Positions 1 through 10,452 are shown, numbered from the stretch's first letter. The stretch: 30,219 nt of DNA from Priapulus caudatus (GCF_000485595.1 NW_014577571.1:142118-172336); one strand, 5' to 3'. Notes: a model not told the origin generated them from the sequence alone. A program made the numbers and translations.

Positions 1-68
1 ATATCTATCTACCTATCTACCTACCTACCTACCTATCTATCTATCTATCTATCTATATATATATATAT
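1..68. repeat. ATCT/ACCT microsatellite ending in TA repeats
   Basis: The window opens in a tetranucleotide tract of ATCT with interspersed ACCT units, grading into TA dinucleotides. It lies in the intron upstream of the first Jagged exon seen here. I see no exon between it and position 472. Confidence 0.9.
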
Positions 69-472
69 TGCCGAAATATTGTGTGTAGAAGTTCGTGAGG
101 TGTAGCAGCTGTTCTGAGACATGAATCGGCCTGGCTGTACGTAGAGATTCGAGAAACGGATATATGCAATATATTTACACGATGTTCAGGGTAACGATAT
201 CGGTGAGTGTATACTGTGTCGAACGTCTCGTGACGACGATGTGGAGGATGAGCTCGCTGGGATGCTGCATTGCTACGGTAGCCGAAGCCATGCTCACTCG
301 CCGCGATGCACGCATCGGGTTTTTTTGCGCGGCATTCAACTCGTGTTTATTGCATGTAATCGAGAACTAATAATACCTATTATTAGGTATTATTATTAGG
401 TATCGTTAGCTATTGATGTAATTCAAATACAAGTGCATGTACTGAAGACGGTTTTTTTCATGGTTTCTGCAG

Positions 473-586
473 ATAAGAACGATTGTGCTCCGGATCCGTG
501 CAGAAATGGTGGATTGTGTACCGACCTGGTCGCCGATTTTGCTTGTCAGTGCCGGGACGGCTGGAAGGGCAAAGTGTGCAACCTCA
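473..586 (+). CDS. JAG1: Jagged exon a: calcium-binding-type EGF repeat
   Basis: The exon lies between a TTTCTGCAG acceptor and a GTAAGT donor. It is 114 bp, phase 1 on both sides, so it is one exon for one EGF module. It reads DKNDC...PCRNGGLC...CQC...GWKGKVC with all six cysteines. The DxND start fits a calcium-binding EGF. Confidence 0.93.
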
Positions 587-3500
587 GTAAGTGGTCGTGG
601 CAGCGTTTTTCAATGTGCCATAACACTAGGTTTGGTGTTAGTTCTACCAGGTTGCGAGTGATATCGTGAAATCAGAAGGAATTTAGGAAAGTAGGGGTGT
701 AGAAACGTTCAGCGTATTATGTACATAATAGCAGTAGAGGCGTGATTGGTGAAATTGCAAATTTGTTTCTTTTATTTGCCACGTCGATCAAATATTTACA
801 CGTTATCACTTTTCGAAGTAGCATCAAACGAAGATTTGCACGTCCGTTTTCCGTAAGGTGTTTAATTGTCAGAACAGTCTCTCTATATATTGAAACGTAT
901 TCAGATGAGAAACTGTCGTGTATAGTAGTTGCCACGTGCAAATATGTTCATTCGCATTTTTTTCATTATTTTGTTTTTGTGCTGCAGGAAACAGCCATTG
1001 CGATGCGAGTACTTGCAGAAATGGAGGCACGTGCATTGACCTGCCTGATTCGTTCGCCTGTCACTGCCCGCGTGGATGGACGGGCAGTGTCTGCCACATA
1101 CGTACGTGTGATCGTCTGCTAGTCTCTATACCAGAGGTTCTTAACCTGTGGTTCATGGACCTCTTTTGGGTCCGTGGATGGGATTCCGGGGGTCCGTGAA
1201 CCAGGCGCATGAAAATTATTGTGTTCATGTGCTTATGTGCATTTTTTGGGGGAAGGGTTCGTAGTTTTCACCAGATTCTCAAAGGGGTCAATGACTCAAA
1301 AAAAGGTTAAGAACTACTGCTCTATACCTTCATGGATGTTCACCACTCTCATATCAGTTCTGCTCTGCATTTGATTACTTGGTTATGGAATTTTACTGGT
1401 AATGCTTTACTGCATTTGATTGCTTGGTTATGGAATTTTACTGGTAATGCTTTACTGCATTCGATTGCTTGATTATAGAATTTTACTGGTAATGCTTCAT
1501 TCTGATCTTGTTTGCAGCGATAAATAACAGTTGCGCACAGAATCCGTGCAAAAATGGCGCCACGTGCGTGACGAGTGGCTCCACCTACACCTGCATCTGC
1601 ACGTCTGGCTACGAGGGCAGGTTGTGTGAAGTGGACACTGATGACTGCAGTCCTTTGCCTTGGTAAGTTCTTCCATGTAGCACTGGCGTACGCGCATAAA
1701 CATGAAATCTGCATTAATAGGTTTTACGATTAGCAGGGTTTCCCAGAAAATCTATAACTGATTATATTGCAGTAACTAGTGTAAATTATGCAGTGTCTCA
1801 TTTAATAATAAGATGTTCTGCGATCAGCTGGGTTTCCCAGAAAATCTCTAACTGCTTATATTGTAGTAATACGTGTAAGTTATGCAGTGTCTCATTTCTG
1901 CCTCGCTTACTTGCTCTGCAGTTACAACGGTGGCCGGTGCATTGATGGCATCAACTGGTACATGTGCGAGTGTGCCCAGGGTTTCACAGGGCCAGACTGC
2001 AGATTTGGTAAGCATCACAAGTTTACTGGTTTTATACTGTATCATATAACGCTGACAATTTACCAACCATGCAGACGTTCCATGGTAGTGCAATTAGGCA
2101 GTGCTAAATGGCTTCGTGAATGGTAATATTTCTGAATGGTACCGTTTTGCACTTCCGAAATACCGATCGCTTAGTTAACTCACTAGGAGTGCTTGCCATG
2201 CAAGAAAGTATCCCATGCAGTGCAGTGATCATGGGATTTTGACGTTATTTTCCAGAAATTAACGAGTGTGCATCGGACCCATGCCAGTTTGGCGCGACCT
2301 GCGTCGATGGTATCGGCAAATACACGTGTGTGTGCCCACCCTACAGAACTGGAAAACTATGCGAGCTAGGTAAGGCTACGTGCTGCCCCCAAAATGCTCT
2401 GCGTAAGCCAATCTATATGGAGTATGAAATGATGATAGGGCTAAGTGCAGTTTAGTGTACCTGAGGCATGCACACTGTAGTTGTAATTGCAAGAGTAAAT
2501 GGAGGAAATGAACGTGTTATACTGTAAAATGTATGCGTAAAATGCACTACTGTTCCGCCTTCCTCACCGTACTCATCTACAACTCATACTTGGTAGTCGA
2601 CGCTAACCTATCGGCCTGCTTACGTTGCAGTGATGTCGGGCAGGGAGACTTGGAAGCGGTCATGCGTGCGAGACAGACAGCAGTACCCCGACGGACAGAC
2701 GTGGCGAGAGGGATGCAACAGCTGCACCTGCAACGATGGCAACGTAGATTGCACACAGGTATGCTTGTTAATTACAGCAGCATGCACAGACAGTCAGTGC
2801 AATTCGTTGCAGTTAGTGGTCATCCACCATTTTGTCGTTATCATTGGTCAGTGGTCAGTTATATGGTTATCCATATAATGTGAGTTGTCAGTATAATCAT
2901 ATATAATATATGGATATCCATGGAGTAAGAGTCATTAATTATGGCTCGAGATCTTTGCCCGTAACTAATGTAACTAATCTGTAACAGCTTACAGTAGAAT
3001 ATGCATCTAAATAATAAATTGAACTACAAGTGAATTAGTGTTATTAACCTCAAAAGAAAAACTGTAAAAAAAAACGCAACGATCGTGCATGCACGGGCGA
3101 GTATACGTGCACGACAATAAAAGTACCGGTAATCGATTTCTACTAGATGCAATGTTTGACGGCAGGATGTAGGCCTAGGCTGTCATTTCAAGTTAAACTC
3201 GACTATTGTGGGTAGTCAAGGTTAACTATGGGTGTCAGCTGTAGCTAGTCTGCTGTAGTAATGCTTGTGGCATATTGGTGGATGATATCTATCTAGTATT
3301 AATCTCCATTTTATTACATTACCGACTCACGTCACATTCGTACGCCTTGCAGTTGTGGTGTCCCTCTTCAAACTGCCTGTCCGGAGACCCAGCCAGCCGC
3401 TGTCCGATCAGTCAACAGTGCATCATGGTCGCCGACGCCACTTGTTTCACGCCGCCGTGCATGCCGTGGGGGGAGTGCAGGGACCCGGTCGTGCCGGCGT

Positions 3501-6099
3501 CGGTGGCTCCCTCTCACGACTGCCGGCCTAACCACGCCGAGCTTAGCAGCAGCTGTGTCCGAATCTCACTGTTCTTTGACAAGAACAAGATGCCAGTGGT
3601 ATGTGTGACACACAGAGATGTTCATGCACAACCTGCATTAATTACTGCATTAATTGCTGCATTAATTGCTGCATTAATTGATTTCTATGTGAATTTCTAT
3701 TGAATTGTGACGCGATTAAGATAATTGGTTAGCATTGAGAAATTGCTTGTAATGTCTGAAGACGTACATTTTCGGTTTAGCATACGTTTCACTTGTTTGA
3801 CAAGTTGTTTCAAAATCAAAATCAGTTCATTGTGAACGTCAAAGTGAGTAACCTTGCATGTGTTTATTCGTGCAATAACAATATATTAAGAAGCGCGCAC
3901 AATGAGCGAAGCATTTCTGTACGTGCGAATTTAAATTGTCGATACCCAGTGCAGGCTGATAATATCTGTGTTTTTGCCTTACAGGGAATAACAGTCGAGT
4001 ACCTCTGCACTATGATCAGCAGACTGCCCCACCTGGTGGCGATGACAATAAACAACCATCTGACCATTCAATGCGATCAGAAGAGCAGTGTAGACAGCAC
4101 ATTGGAAATCACTGTGGTATGTGTGTCAAATGTATGGCAGCAGATAAAACCCTTACCCCCTCAACATAACGCTGTTGTGGCCTATGCGTGTTGTGCGCTA
4201 TCGTTTATGCACTTGTGGCATCTGATCTTCCCTTCACCATTTCAACAGATATCATTGGTTATATAGATTTATATAGATTTATACAGTATGCTGCATGATA
4301 GGTTTCAACGTTGTGATCGATGGAATATGACCAGTTGGTCCCAATGTATGTGCAAACATTTACATATAACATCGATATGTAAATTCAGTTCGCGACACTG
4401 TTGTTCGTTAGTGGCTCCAGACCAGGTCGCTAACGATGCGTTTGCTTATTACTATAGTCTGGCTCCGACGGATCGCGCACCATCCTCGAGGTGGCCAGCG
4501 GTGTGCGCGATGCGATTGCGCAGCAGTCAGGGCGGCAGTCTAGCCTCGCCGGCCTCACGCAGGTGCAGATCGAGTCTGGTGAAGTGACGCGGCCAGGTGA
4601 GTGTGTTAGCTCGTGCTTTCCTACGCGTGATACATGCGGGAGTAGGGTAATACGTGAACCATTGTGGGAGAGTACAGCTAGAGTAGTCAGGTGTCAATAA
4701 TACTTTCACTTCTACTTCTACTTCTATACTGGACAGTCCGTAAGGAATAAACGTCCAGGGCGGGTGTGACCTAGCTTGGGTAAAGCCAGGTAGTTAGCCT
4801 TTTAGCCGAATGGCACTGAGGGTGGTCACGGCCAGAGTTTTTTTTGCACTTTTGGTGGTTCTTTTACGTCCCCATTGGAGGACTGGAGGGATAGGTTGTC
4901 AGCAGCATCTTGGAGTGGTGGGTGGTAGTAAACCTGAAGGGGGAGGGGGTGTTGGCAATTATCTTGCAAGAGGTCAGGGCCGTAGGCTGAGCAAATGCTT
5001 AGAGGGGGGGGGGGCAATGACGGATCCAGGATTTCAAGGAAGGGGTGCGAAATAAGTGGTGGGTCTGGGGGTCCTACCCAGAATATTCTGAAAATGTAGA
5101 TCGCAGAGGTGGGTGGTAGTATGTTTAATGTGGTGGGGTGGTAGAACACCTGAAGGGAGGAGGGGGGCATCAATTGTCTTGCAGAGGTGGGTGGTAAAAT
5201 TTTTAATGTGGCGTGGTGGTAGTACACTTGAAGGGGCGGGGGTAGCAGCAGTTATCTTGCAAGATTTTGCAGTATTTTTTAATGTCATGGCAGTAGACCT
5301 GAAGGGGTCACGTCATGCCAAGCATTATTTAGCTTTTGCCATTTTGTCATAGAGGTCATTATGTAACGGTGAAATTATATATATATATATATATATATAG
5401 TGAGAGTCAAATGCTTTGCCCCTAATACTTACGTATATATAAAAATAAATAATATAAAGCTTACGTTAAAGCTAGCAAAAGCTGTCGTGACAAAACGAAA
5501 CTCTCATAGCGACCCCTGACTAACAAAAAACAATCCGACCGAATGCCGAAACAAAAAACGAACGCGCTCTCTTGTTTCTGTCGCCAGGCTACGTGACGCC
5601 GGTCGTCTGCGCGGCGATGGCCGTCGTCGGCGCCGTCGCCGTGCTGCTGCTCGTCGCGTGTCACCGGCGGCGACGACGGAAGCGGCGGGCGTCTGCCGCG
5701 CACCGGGAGCGACTCGCCGGCAAGCTTCGCTCGCTGGACGATCAGGCGAAGACGAACAACCAGAATCGCGAGAACCTGCGTCGCTACCACAACCCGCTCG
5801 GCCGCAAGGACAACGTGGTGCCGTCGAGCGAGTCGAGCGACGTCATGGAGCTCGACCTCGAGCTCGATAAACCTCCGCCGCTGGTGGCGCCCCCCGGCGG
5901 CGGCATCCCGCGCGACCTCTACAAGGTGTCGTCGCCCGAGGCGCGCAAGAACACGAACGTCGTGCACAACCGGTTGGACGCGGCGACGCCGCCGCCGCCG
6001 CCGCCGCCGCCAAAGGATCTGAACTTGCGAGCGTCTCGGCAGCAGCAGCAGCAGCGGACGCGGCTGAGCCCGGAGCGCCTTCTGGAGGTGATCGTGTAG
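473..6099 (+). CDS. JAG1: Jagged/Serrate Notch ligand, C-terminal ten coding exons (5' partial)
   Basis: This is a type I membrane ligand that activates Notch on neighbouring cells. The coding exons are 473-586, 988-1101, 1518-1662, 1922-2007, 2256-2369, 2631-2758, 3353-3598, 3985-4116, 4458-4596 and 5588-6099. They join in one frame with matching phases and encode about 576 residues. In order they give five EGF repeats, a VWC-type module, a cysteine-rich region, a membrane-proximal domain, one transmembrane helix and a basic tail. The order EGF, then VWC-like region, then transmembrane helix separates Jagged from Delta, which lacks the VWC-like part. The tail keeps an N-rich stretch followed by HNPLG, comparable to the NQIKNP region of vertebrate Jagged1, and ends in a PDZ-ligand-like EVIV where Jagged1 ends EYIV. 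The signal peptide, MNNL and DSL domains and earlier EGF repeats lie upstream of the window. An invertebrate gene is probably co-orthologous to JAG1 and JAG2; the symbol is given on that basis. Confidence 0.93.
988..1101 (+). CDS. JAG1: Jagged exon b: EGF repeat
   Basis: Acceptor GTGCTGCAG, donor GTACGT at 1102, 114 bp, phase 1 on both sides. It carries six cysteines in the pattern NSHC...TCRNGGTC...CHC...GWTGSVC. The residue split with the previous exon is Arg. It lacks the acidic start of a calcium-binding EGF. Confidence 0.92.
1132..1319. mobile_element. Non-autonomous hAT-type element in a Jagged intron
   Basis: A 188-bp element begins CAGAGGTTCTTAACCT and ends with the near-perfect reverse complement (GGTTAAGAACTACTG). 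It is flanked on both sides by the identical 8-bp sequence CTCTATAC (1124-1131 and 1320-1327). CAG...CTG ends with an 8-bp target duplication are the hAT signature. There is no coding capacity. It sits in the intron between exons b and c. Confidence 0.9.
1366..1500. repeat. Three tandem 45-bp units just upstream of a splice acceptor
   Basis: Three copies of a 45-bp unit beginning TGCATTTGATTRCTTG start at 1366, 1411 and 1456. The array ends 17 bp before the acceptor of Jagged exon c, so it occupies the probable branch-point region. Confidence 0.9.
1518..1662 (+). CDS. JAG1: Jagged exon c: one EGF repeat plus the start of the next
   Basis: Acceptor TTGTTTGCAG, donor GTAAGT at 1663. It encodes a full EGF (NNSC...PCKNGATC...CIC...GYEGRLC) and then the start of a calcium-type [12 protein letters not shown]. 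The exon ends in phase 2 with TG, and the first base of the next exon completes a Cys codon, so this EGF is interrupted by an intron. Confidence 0.92.
1736..1897. repeat. Two 94-bp tandem copies ahead of the exon d acceptor
   Basis: GGGTTTCCCAGAAAATCT begins copies at 1736 and 1830. Each copy carries a pseudo-acceptor (TATATTGCAG in the first, TATATTGTAG in the second), about 24 bp before the true acceptor region in the case of the second copy's end. Confidence 0.88.
1922..2007 (+). CDS. JAG1: Jagged exon d: second half of an EGF repeat
   Basis: Acceptor TTGCTCTGCAG, donor GTAAGC at 2008. It continues the EGF begun in exon c (split Cys, then YNGGRC...CEC...GFTGPDC) and leaves in phase 1. Confidence 0.92.
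2256..2369 (+). CDS. JAG1: Jagged exon e: last EGF repeat
   Basis: Acceptor TTTTCCAG, donor GTAAGG, 114 bp, phase 1 on both sides. It reads INEC...PCQFGATC...CVCPP...TGKLC with six cysteines. It is the EGF nearest the cysteine-rich region. Confidence 0.92.
   Translation, partial: KLTSVHRTHASLARPASMVSANTRVCAHPTELENYAS
2631..2758 (+). CDS. JAG1: Jagged exon f: VWC-type module, first half
   Basis: Acceptor TACGTTGCAG, donor GTATGC in phase 0. It encodes [15 protein letters not shown] followed by [14 protein letters not shown], the CxxCxC pattern of a von Willebrand factor C module. Vertebrate Jagged has the same module at this place. Confidence 0.9.
3353..3598 (+). CDS. JAG1: Jagged exon g: VWC end and cysteine-rich region
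   Basis: Phase 0 on both sides, 82 codons. It starts LWCPSSNC and continues with a CPISQQC motif and CFTPPC...GEC, matching the order of cysteines in the Jagged1 region that starts VWCGP. It ends with FFDKNKMPV, equivalent to the FNKEMM stretch of Jagged1. Confidence 0.9.
3633..3680. repeat. Four 12-bp tandem units
   Basis: CTGCATTAATTR is repeated four times, starting 35 bp after the donor of Jagged exon g. Confidence 0.9.
3985..4116 (+). CDS. JAG1: Jagged exon h: membrane-proximal domain
   Basis: Acceptor CCTTACAG, donor GTATGT, 44 codons, phase 0 on both sides. It reads [14 protein letters not shown]... and ends TLEITV, aligning with the TTEHICSELRNL and IHVAIS segments of Jagged1. Confidence 0.88.
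4458..4596 (+). CDS. JAG1: Jagged exon i: juxtamembrane segment
   Basis: The acceptor is ATTACTATAG; an earlier start is excluded by an in-frame TAG just before it. The donor is GTGAGT. It gives [20 protein letters not shown] and then QVQIESGEV, equivalent to the Jagged1 stretch that contains IKEITDKIIDL and AEVRVQ. It ends in phase 1, matching exon j. Confidence 0.85.
4900..5305. repeat. Degenerate 76-78 bp G-rich minisatellite in the last Jagged intron
   Basis: Units contain GGTGGGTGGTAG, then a CCTGAAGGGG block, then TCTTGCA. Two clear starts are at 5104 and 5182, with further diverged units on each side. It is interrupted by foreign sequence at about 4975-5100. The G-runs are on the coding strand of Jagged. 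Confidence 0.75.
4975..5100. mobile_element. Transposon fragment inserted in the minisatellite
   Basis: It begins CAGGGCCGTAGGCTGAGC followed by a G-run. The reverse complement of the right end of the element at 20997-21262 gives nearly the same sequence, so the two belong to one hAT-like family. The other end here is unclear. Confidence 0.55.
5375..5399. repeat. TA microsatellite
   Basis: A pure TA run in the last Jagged intron. Confidence 0.95.
5588..6099 (+). CDS. JAG1: Jagged exon j: transmembrane helix and cytoplasmic tail
   Basis: The acceptor TCTGTCGCCAG is in phase 1 and the stop is TAG at 6097-6099. The transmembrane helix is encoded at about 5602-5661 ([20 protein letters not shown]), followed by the stop-transfer run HRRRRRKRR. 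The tail has NNQN (5755-5766), which fits the NxxN Neuralized-binding pattern known from fly Notch ligands, then HNPLG, an acidic stretch, eight prolines (5989-6012), five glutamines, and the C-terminus LLEVIV. The exon is much richer in G+C than its introns. Confidence 0.92.
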
Positions 6100-7100
6100 C
6101 GGCGGCTGGCGCCCCATTGTGCCGGCGGCGGCGGCGACCGACCTTGTGATATGTGACCGAGCGCCGTCCGTCCTGCAGTTTCACTACCAAAGCCGTCTCC
6201 CTCCACTCGCGCGCGCGCGGGTACGCAACGCCCCGCGCCGGCACTTCGCCGGTCAGAAAGACGGGCCAGACGACCGGTCAAACGATTGTACGTGCGCGCG
6301 CGGTGGGGCGAGGGTCTTCGTTTCGTCGTCCAGCTGTCCCGCGTATCGATGCGCTCGACCGTGATGCGGAGGCTGAGGAGACGCCGGCCGATCGCCGTGG
6401 CGACGACGACTTGCGGCGATCGAGCAGAATCTTCCATTCCGTGCCGTCAGGCGGCGCATCGGGCGCGGTGCAGGAGAGGAAGGAAAATCAGTTCGCGTTG
6501 TTGAGGGGGATTCTCGCCAAGCGGCCCGTGTGCGTACGTACGTACGACTCACGTTGCATAGCTGGGAGCCGAAAGGAGCCGAGAGAGAGAAATCTATTTG
6601 CGATGAAGTGCCACCTTCCAAGCGAACCAACCACGCGCGCTTTAGGTGTCTGTGCGTGCGTGCGTGCGTGCGTGCGCGTATATATACGCTGTTGAGCACA
6701 GTGGCCCACACGCATGCTTCGCGTTGCCACTGCGCCGTTGTTCCATGTAGCTAGCTTTGTCGATGTTACGGAAACCGTGCCACGAAGAGACAACCGCGAG
6801 ATATGTAGCTGGTTGTAAAAGCATTGTACCAAGAAGAATGTCCAGATTGATGGAGAAGGTACGAGCGAGAGAAGCTGGATGAAGATGGAGAGAGAAAGAG
6901 AGAGAGAAAGAAGAGAAAAAGATAGCTGCTATTTTGCTACTGCATTGTGGACTTTTTTGTGTTGTAAATACAGCATATTTATTTTATTTATGGCCTGTAA
7001 ATAAGTAAGAAGAAATCTGTGTATATGTGACGTTATTTAAAATGCTTGTGTACTATTTATGTACGTACTGAAGGTAAGTACAAAAAAGGTTTAATGCCAC
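6100..7100 (+). other. Probable Jagged 3' UTR
   Basis: Non-coding sequence follows the Jagged stop codon. It includes a GTGC/GCGT tract (6650-6676), a GAGA-rich stretch (6880-6920) and an AT-rich region near 6960-7010. I see no canonical AATAAA; AATACA at 6966 and AATAAG near 7000 are weak candidates. The 3' end is therefore not fixed. Confidence 0.5.
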
Positions 7101-7399
7101 TGTCTGTAGTTTATGTTTTCATGTAGAACGTATAACTTTATTTTTTCAACCAAAGATAAAGAATGACAAGTATCGTGACAATGCTCGTACCCTAAACACT
7201 CCGAGAGTTACAGAAGCAAGACAACATGGGAAAAACGTGTCTTTTGTTCTGAGAAAAATTTATTTACTCCCCCCCCCCCCGACCCACAAAAATGAGAACG
7301 AACGCAAATCAATTAATCGAATTATTTACATACATTATGCGTCATTATTCAGAGATGCGTAGCCATGGTAACGTGTAGGTGGGTATAGCTTGTTAAGCG

Positions 7400-7930
7400 A
7401 CTGTGTCGTTCGGGAACATTTCGTCTGCGCATGCGTAGCGGGGATGCGTTATAACGCAGCGTCTAGGAATGCTCCCCGCAGCTCCTGCGACTATTTATAG
7501 CTAGTTACATATTTGCTACTGATGGCGGTGGTGGCTAGCGCACACACATACGTGCAGCTTCCAAGTGCTCAAGGTAAAATGGCGGCCGTTGCTTCGTTGC
7601 TTTCTATTTAAAACGCCAACGGCGCTGTGACGTCGTGTCGTGATTCGTCCCTGAAGTACATGAATTAATTACGGCAAGCGATAGGTCTTCTCATATGTCG
7701 ATTCTTTTCCAAAAGTTGCGCGGGGGAAAAAGTGAAGTGACCCTCCCCGCGAGTGCTCTCCCGTGAGAAGGTCTGTGCGGGGGACGCGTGCATGAAGTGG
7801 GAGAGGACCGTTCGTTTTGTTCCTCTTCCCGCCGTTCGTTTCGTTCAGTGACGTTTTTCTTCTTCTTGATGATTCCGCTGCTGATGTTCCCTTGCAGCAA
7901 ATTGCGAAATGACGCCATGTTGCTTTAGTT
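7400..7930. promoter_or_regulatory. CpG-rich block with promoter-type motifs, no clear gene
   Basis: The block holds AAAATGGCGGCCG at 7576 (YY1-like) and GTGACGTCG at 7626 (CRE-like core TGACGTC). On the minus strand an open frame of 75 codons starts ATGGCGTCATTTCGC at 7918, but I see no credible splice donor or homology for it. This could be a promoter or the first exon of an undetected transcript. Position 7267-7281 holds a C-run. Confidence 0.3.
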
Positions 7931-8104
7931 ACACTGTTCTTGCGTTTGGGGGCGCTGCCTGTTACGCGGCCCGTTTCCTTGTAGTTAGACGAAGACGCCT
8001 CATCGAAAGATGAAGAAGTCAGAGTTTTTCACGCACCGGTAGCGATAATATGCTCATCTGTCATCTCTGGCGGCCATAACAGCAAGACATGAATAATATT
8101 ATAC

Positions 8105-8167
<63 letters not shown>

Positions 8168-8180
8168 TGTATGTGTGTGT
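8105..8180. repeat. TA/TG microsatellite
   Basis: Long TA runs broken once by TTATA, ending in GTATGTGTGTGT. Confidence 0.95.
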
Positions 8181-10390
8181 TATAATTTTATAATTGAAAC
8201 AACAGAACAGTCGTGACAAATACAAGCGCGCGTATGTAGCTTCGGAAGTCACGTGACTAATACGTCGGCGTGCGACGTATGCGCAGCTAACTTGTAAATG
8301 TCGCCAGATGAGAATCGAATGAGCATATGATATCGCTAGTGGTGCGCGTAGTTTCTATATCTGTTCGGTAGGTTCATAGTTGGTTCAGTTGAAGGCGCTT
8401 TAGTGAATGCGTGTGTGATTAATACGCTGATGGTGATATAGGTCTCCTATTGGTCTCTTGGTCAATGTTTTTTTCGCTTCAAACATCGCTACTGATGGCA
8501 GCAGGTCAAGCTAATTATTTCTGTTATTTTAATATATTTCTGGTAAGTTTTATGACGACGACGATAGTAATACTAGTAAGTTATCGCATGATTAATTGTA
8601 AACTGATTCAGAGGTAGTGATGGATGAGAAGAGATATTTAGTTTATTAACTTATTATAGAGCGATAATTTTTTTATTTTAATTTTTTCGAGATTAACGGT
8701 GGTAAATGAAGCCAGGTTTCTCCTGGTTTCTCGAATGACTTCGGGAAGGGGTAATTTCCCATGTTTCCACTATAGTAGTGATAAGAACAAATGCGTAACG
8801 GTTGTGCAAACGCAAGCAGCCATTTCCCTCATCCCCAGTGAGAAACGCGTGAAAGATGAGCGAGCGTTTATTGAGTGTCCTTTTTGTATGTAAATTTCTT
8901 TGAGCCTCGATTTCTTCGATTTAAATTCCATTTCTTCAGTGAGCCAGGGCCTTATTCTCATGGTCTTAATGTAAACTTTGAGAAATAAAATATTGTCTAT
9001 AATGTATATTTTTGCGTTACCTCGTTGAACTTCTATTTCTGTCGTCATACGCACGTCTTTGACTGACTCTAAATGTCTCTGTTGCCGAGGCCACGAGTTT
9101 TCTCGACGACTTGCGGAGTCAGTCTAAACTTGCTGTGCGATCGACGCAGTTTTGGTATTTATATAGCCGCCATTTTTTTCTGTGATGAAATTTGCGTAAT
9201 GGAGAATCTTACGTCCGACACGAAGTTAATACGAGAGAAGTATAAACACATCACAGCAATACGTCTCGTTCGCATACGCAAACTACGTGCAGATTTCCCG
9301 CACCGATTACGCTGCGTTTAATCAACGTTGAGAAATGTACAACAACAACGTACGCGAACATAATTCGTACAAATGTAGCCTACGTGAAAGAAATGTACGC
9401 GCGTGGAAACAGGGCGAGTCATGCAGCGGGGAGAAACTCAGACGACTAGGCAAACATGGCTGGGGTGGAGTGTCAGACTACCAAACGCGCTACGTTTGGA
9501 CAGATGTTCGTGCCAAAAAACCGTTACAAACTCGGTTCCTGAGCGCATTGACCGCACGCACGTATATCCGAATGCTCTTGGAGTAATCATTCTGAAGTCA
9601 GAATCAGAATCAGAATCAGTCTGAATCAGTCAGAATGATTACTCCAAGATTGAACAAACGAGACCGAAATTAACGCAATAGCGGAACACAATTTGCATTT
9701 AGAACGCGGATTCCTCCTCGTAGTGAATACAAGCTTTACGTTCCTTAGCATCGCTCGATAAGAGCACGTGTATAAACGTGACGTAAAAAATGATCTAAAC
9801 GTCGCAGCGTCTTTGAAAATTGCGTTCTTATTCTGTAACAAAACGCACGGTCACAATTGTGAACACATTTATGTCTACGTCCTCTACTATCTGCTTGGCG
9901 TTGAGAGACACCGTGCTCGTTACTCGTTAGAAAGACATTACGATTAATATTTTCGTTTACTAATTCGAATGTGACGCAATATGAGACACCGGGTTCATCC
10001 TCTACAACGGGCAGCGTCACCGCCGATAGCTGCTGATTATTAATTATCATTAATTATTATTAACGATCATTGATGAGCAATCGTCACTAATCAGCGATAA
10101 GGATGCGAGAGATAACAAACAGCTAGCTATAGTTAGTATATCTAATATCACAGCTCATTATGGTGATGCGTACAAGCCACTTCTACTGCGGGAAGCGCGT
10201 GAGCTAGTACGACAGGTAAAGAATATAGACTTTCTACGAATTCGAGACGCCACTGGATCAAGCTTAATTAGCAGTGTTGTTATTTGATGATTGATTGTTG
10301 GTTTAGATGATCAATGACTTCTAAATAATCCACGAAAAGCTAGCTTTTTTTACGAACGAATATCACACAGTATTCTTCCAGGTTTCACAC
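8181..10390. other. Intergenic stretch without a recognised gene
   Basis: Open frames here are short and unconvincing. A minus-strand frame of 101 codons (10050 down to 9745) has non-repetitive composition and is treated as a finding. The only other structure I see is the inverted repeat at 9576-9649. Confidence 0.5.
9576..9649. repeat. 74-bp inverted repeat with a TCAGAA core
   Basis: The arms are TCTTGGAGTAATCATTCTGA and its exact reverse complement, 20 bp each, around a core of TCAGAA repeats. I see no target-site duplication, so it may be a foldback relic or a MITE. Confidence 0.9.
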
Positions 10391-10399
10391 ATTCACACA

Positions 10400-10452
10400 T
10401 TTCTATATCCGCCCGCGCACGCGCACGCACACGCGCACGCACGCGCGCCCAC
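10400..10452. repeat. Alternating purine-pyrimidine GC/CA tract
   Basis: A CGCACG/CGCACA tract with Z-DNA-type alternation. A related CACGCA tract lies at about 10622-10650. Confidence 0.8.

Noticed and set aside
164-370. A 68-codon frame before the first Jagged exon
   Set aside because: It has no EGF cysteine pattern, no splice signals in suitable phase and no homology that I recognise.
361-403. Palindromic AATAATACCTATTATTAGG sequence as a micro-insertion
   Set aside because: It is simple AT-rich sequence with internal repeats and no flanking duplication.
5461-6437. Long minus-strand frames of 218 and 172 codons
   Set aside because: They are antisense to the Jagged tail exon and its UTR, low in complexity (runs of Arg, Gly and Ala), and follow from high G+C.
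8770-9054. A 94-codon minus-strand frame
   Set aside because: There is no recognisable domain, and its composition and context look like unselected intergenic DNA.
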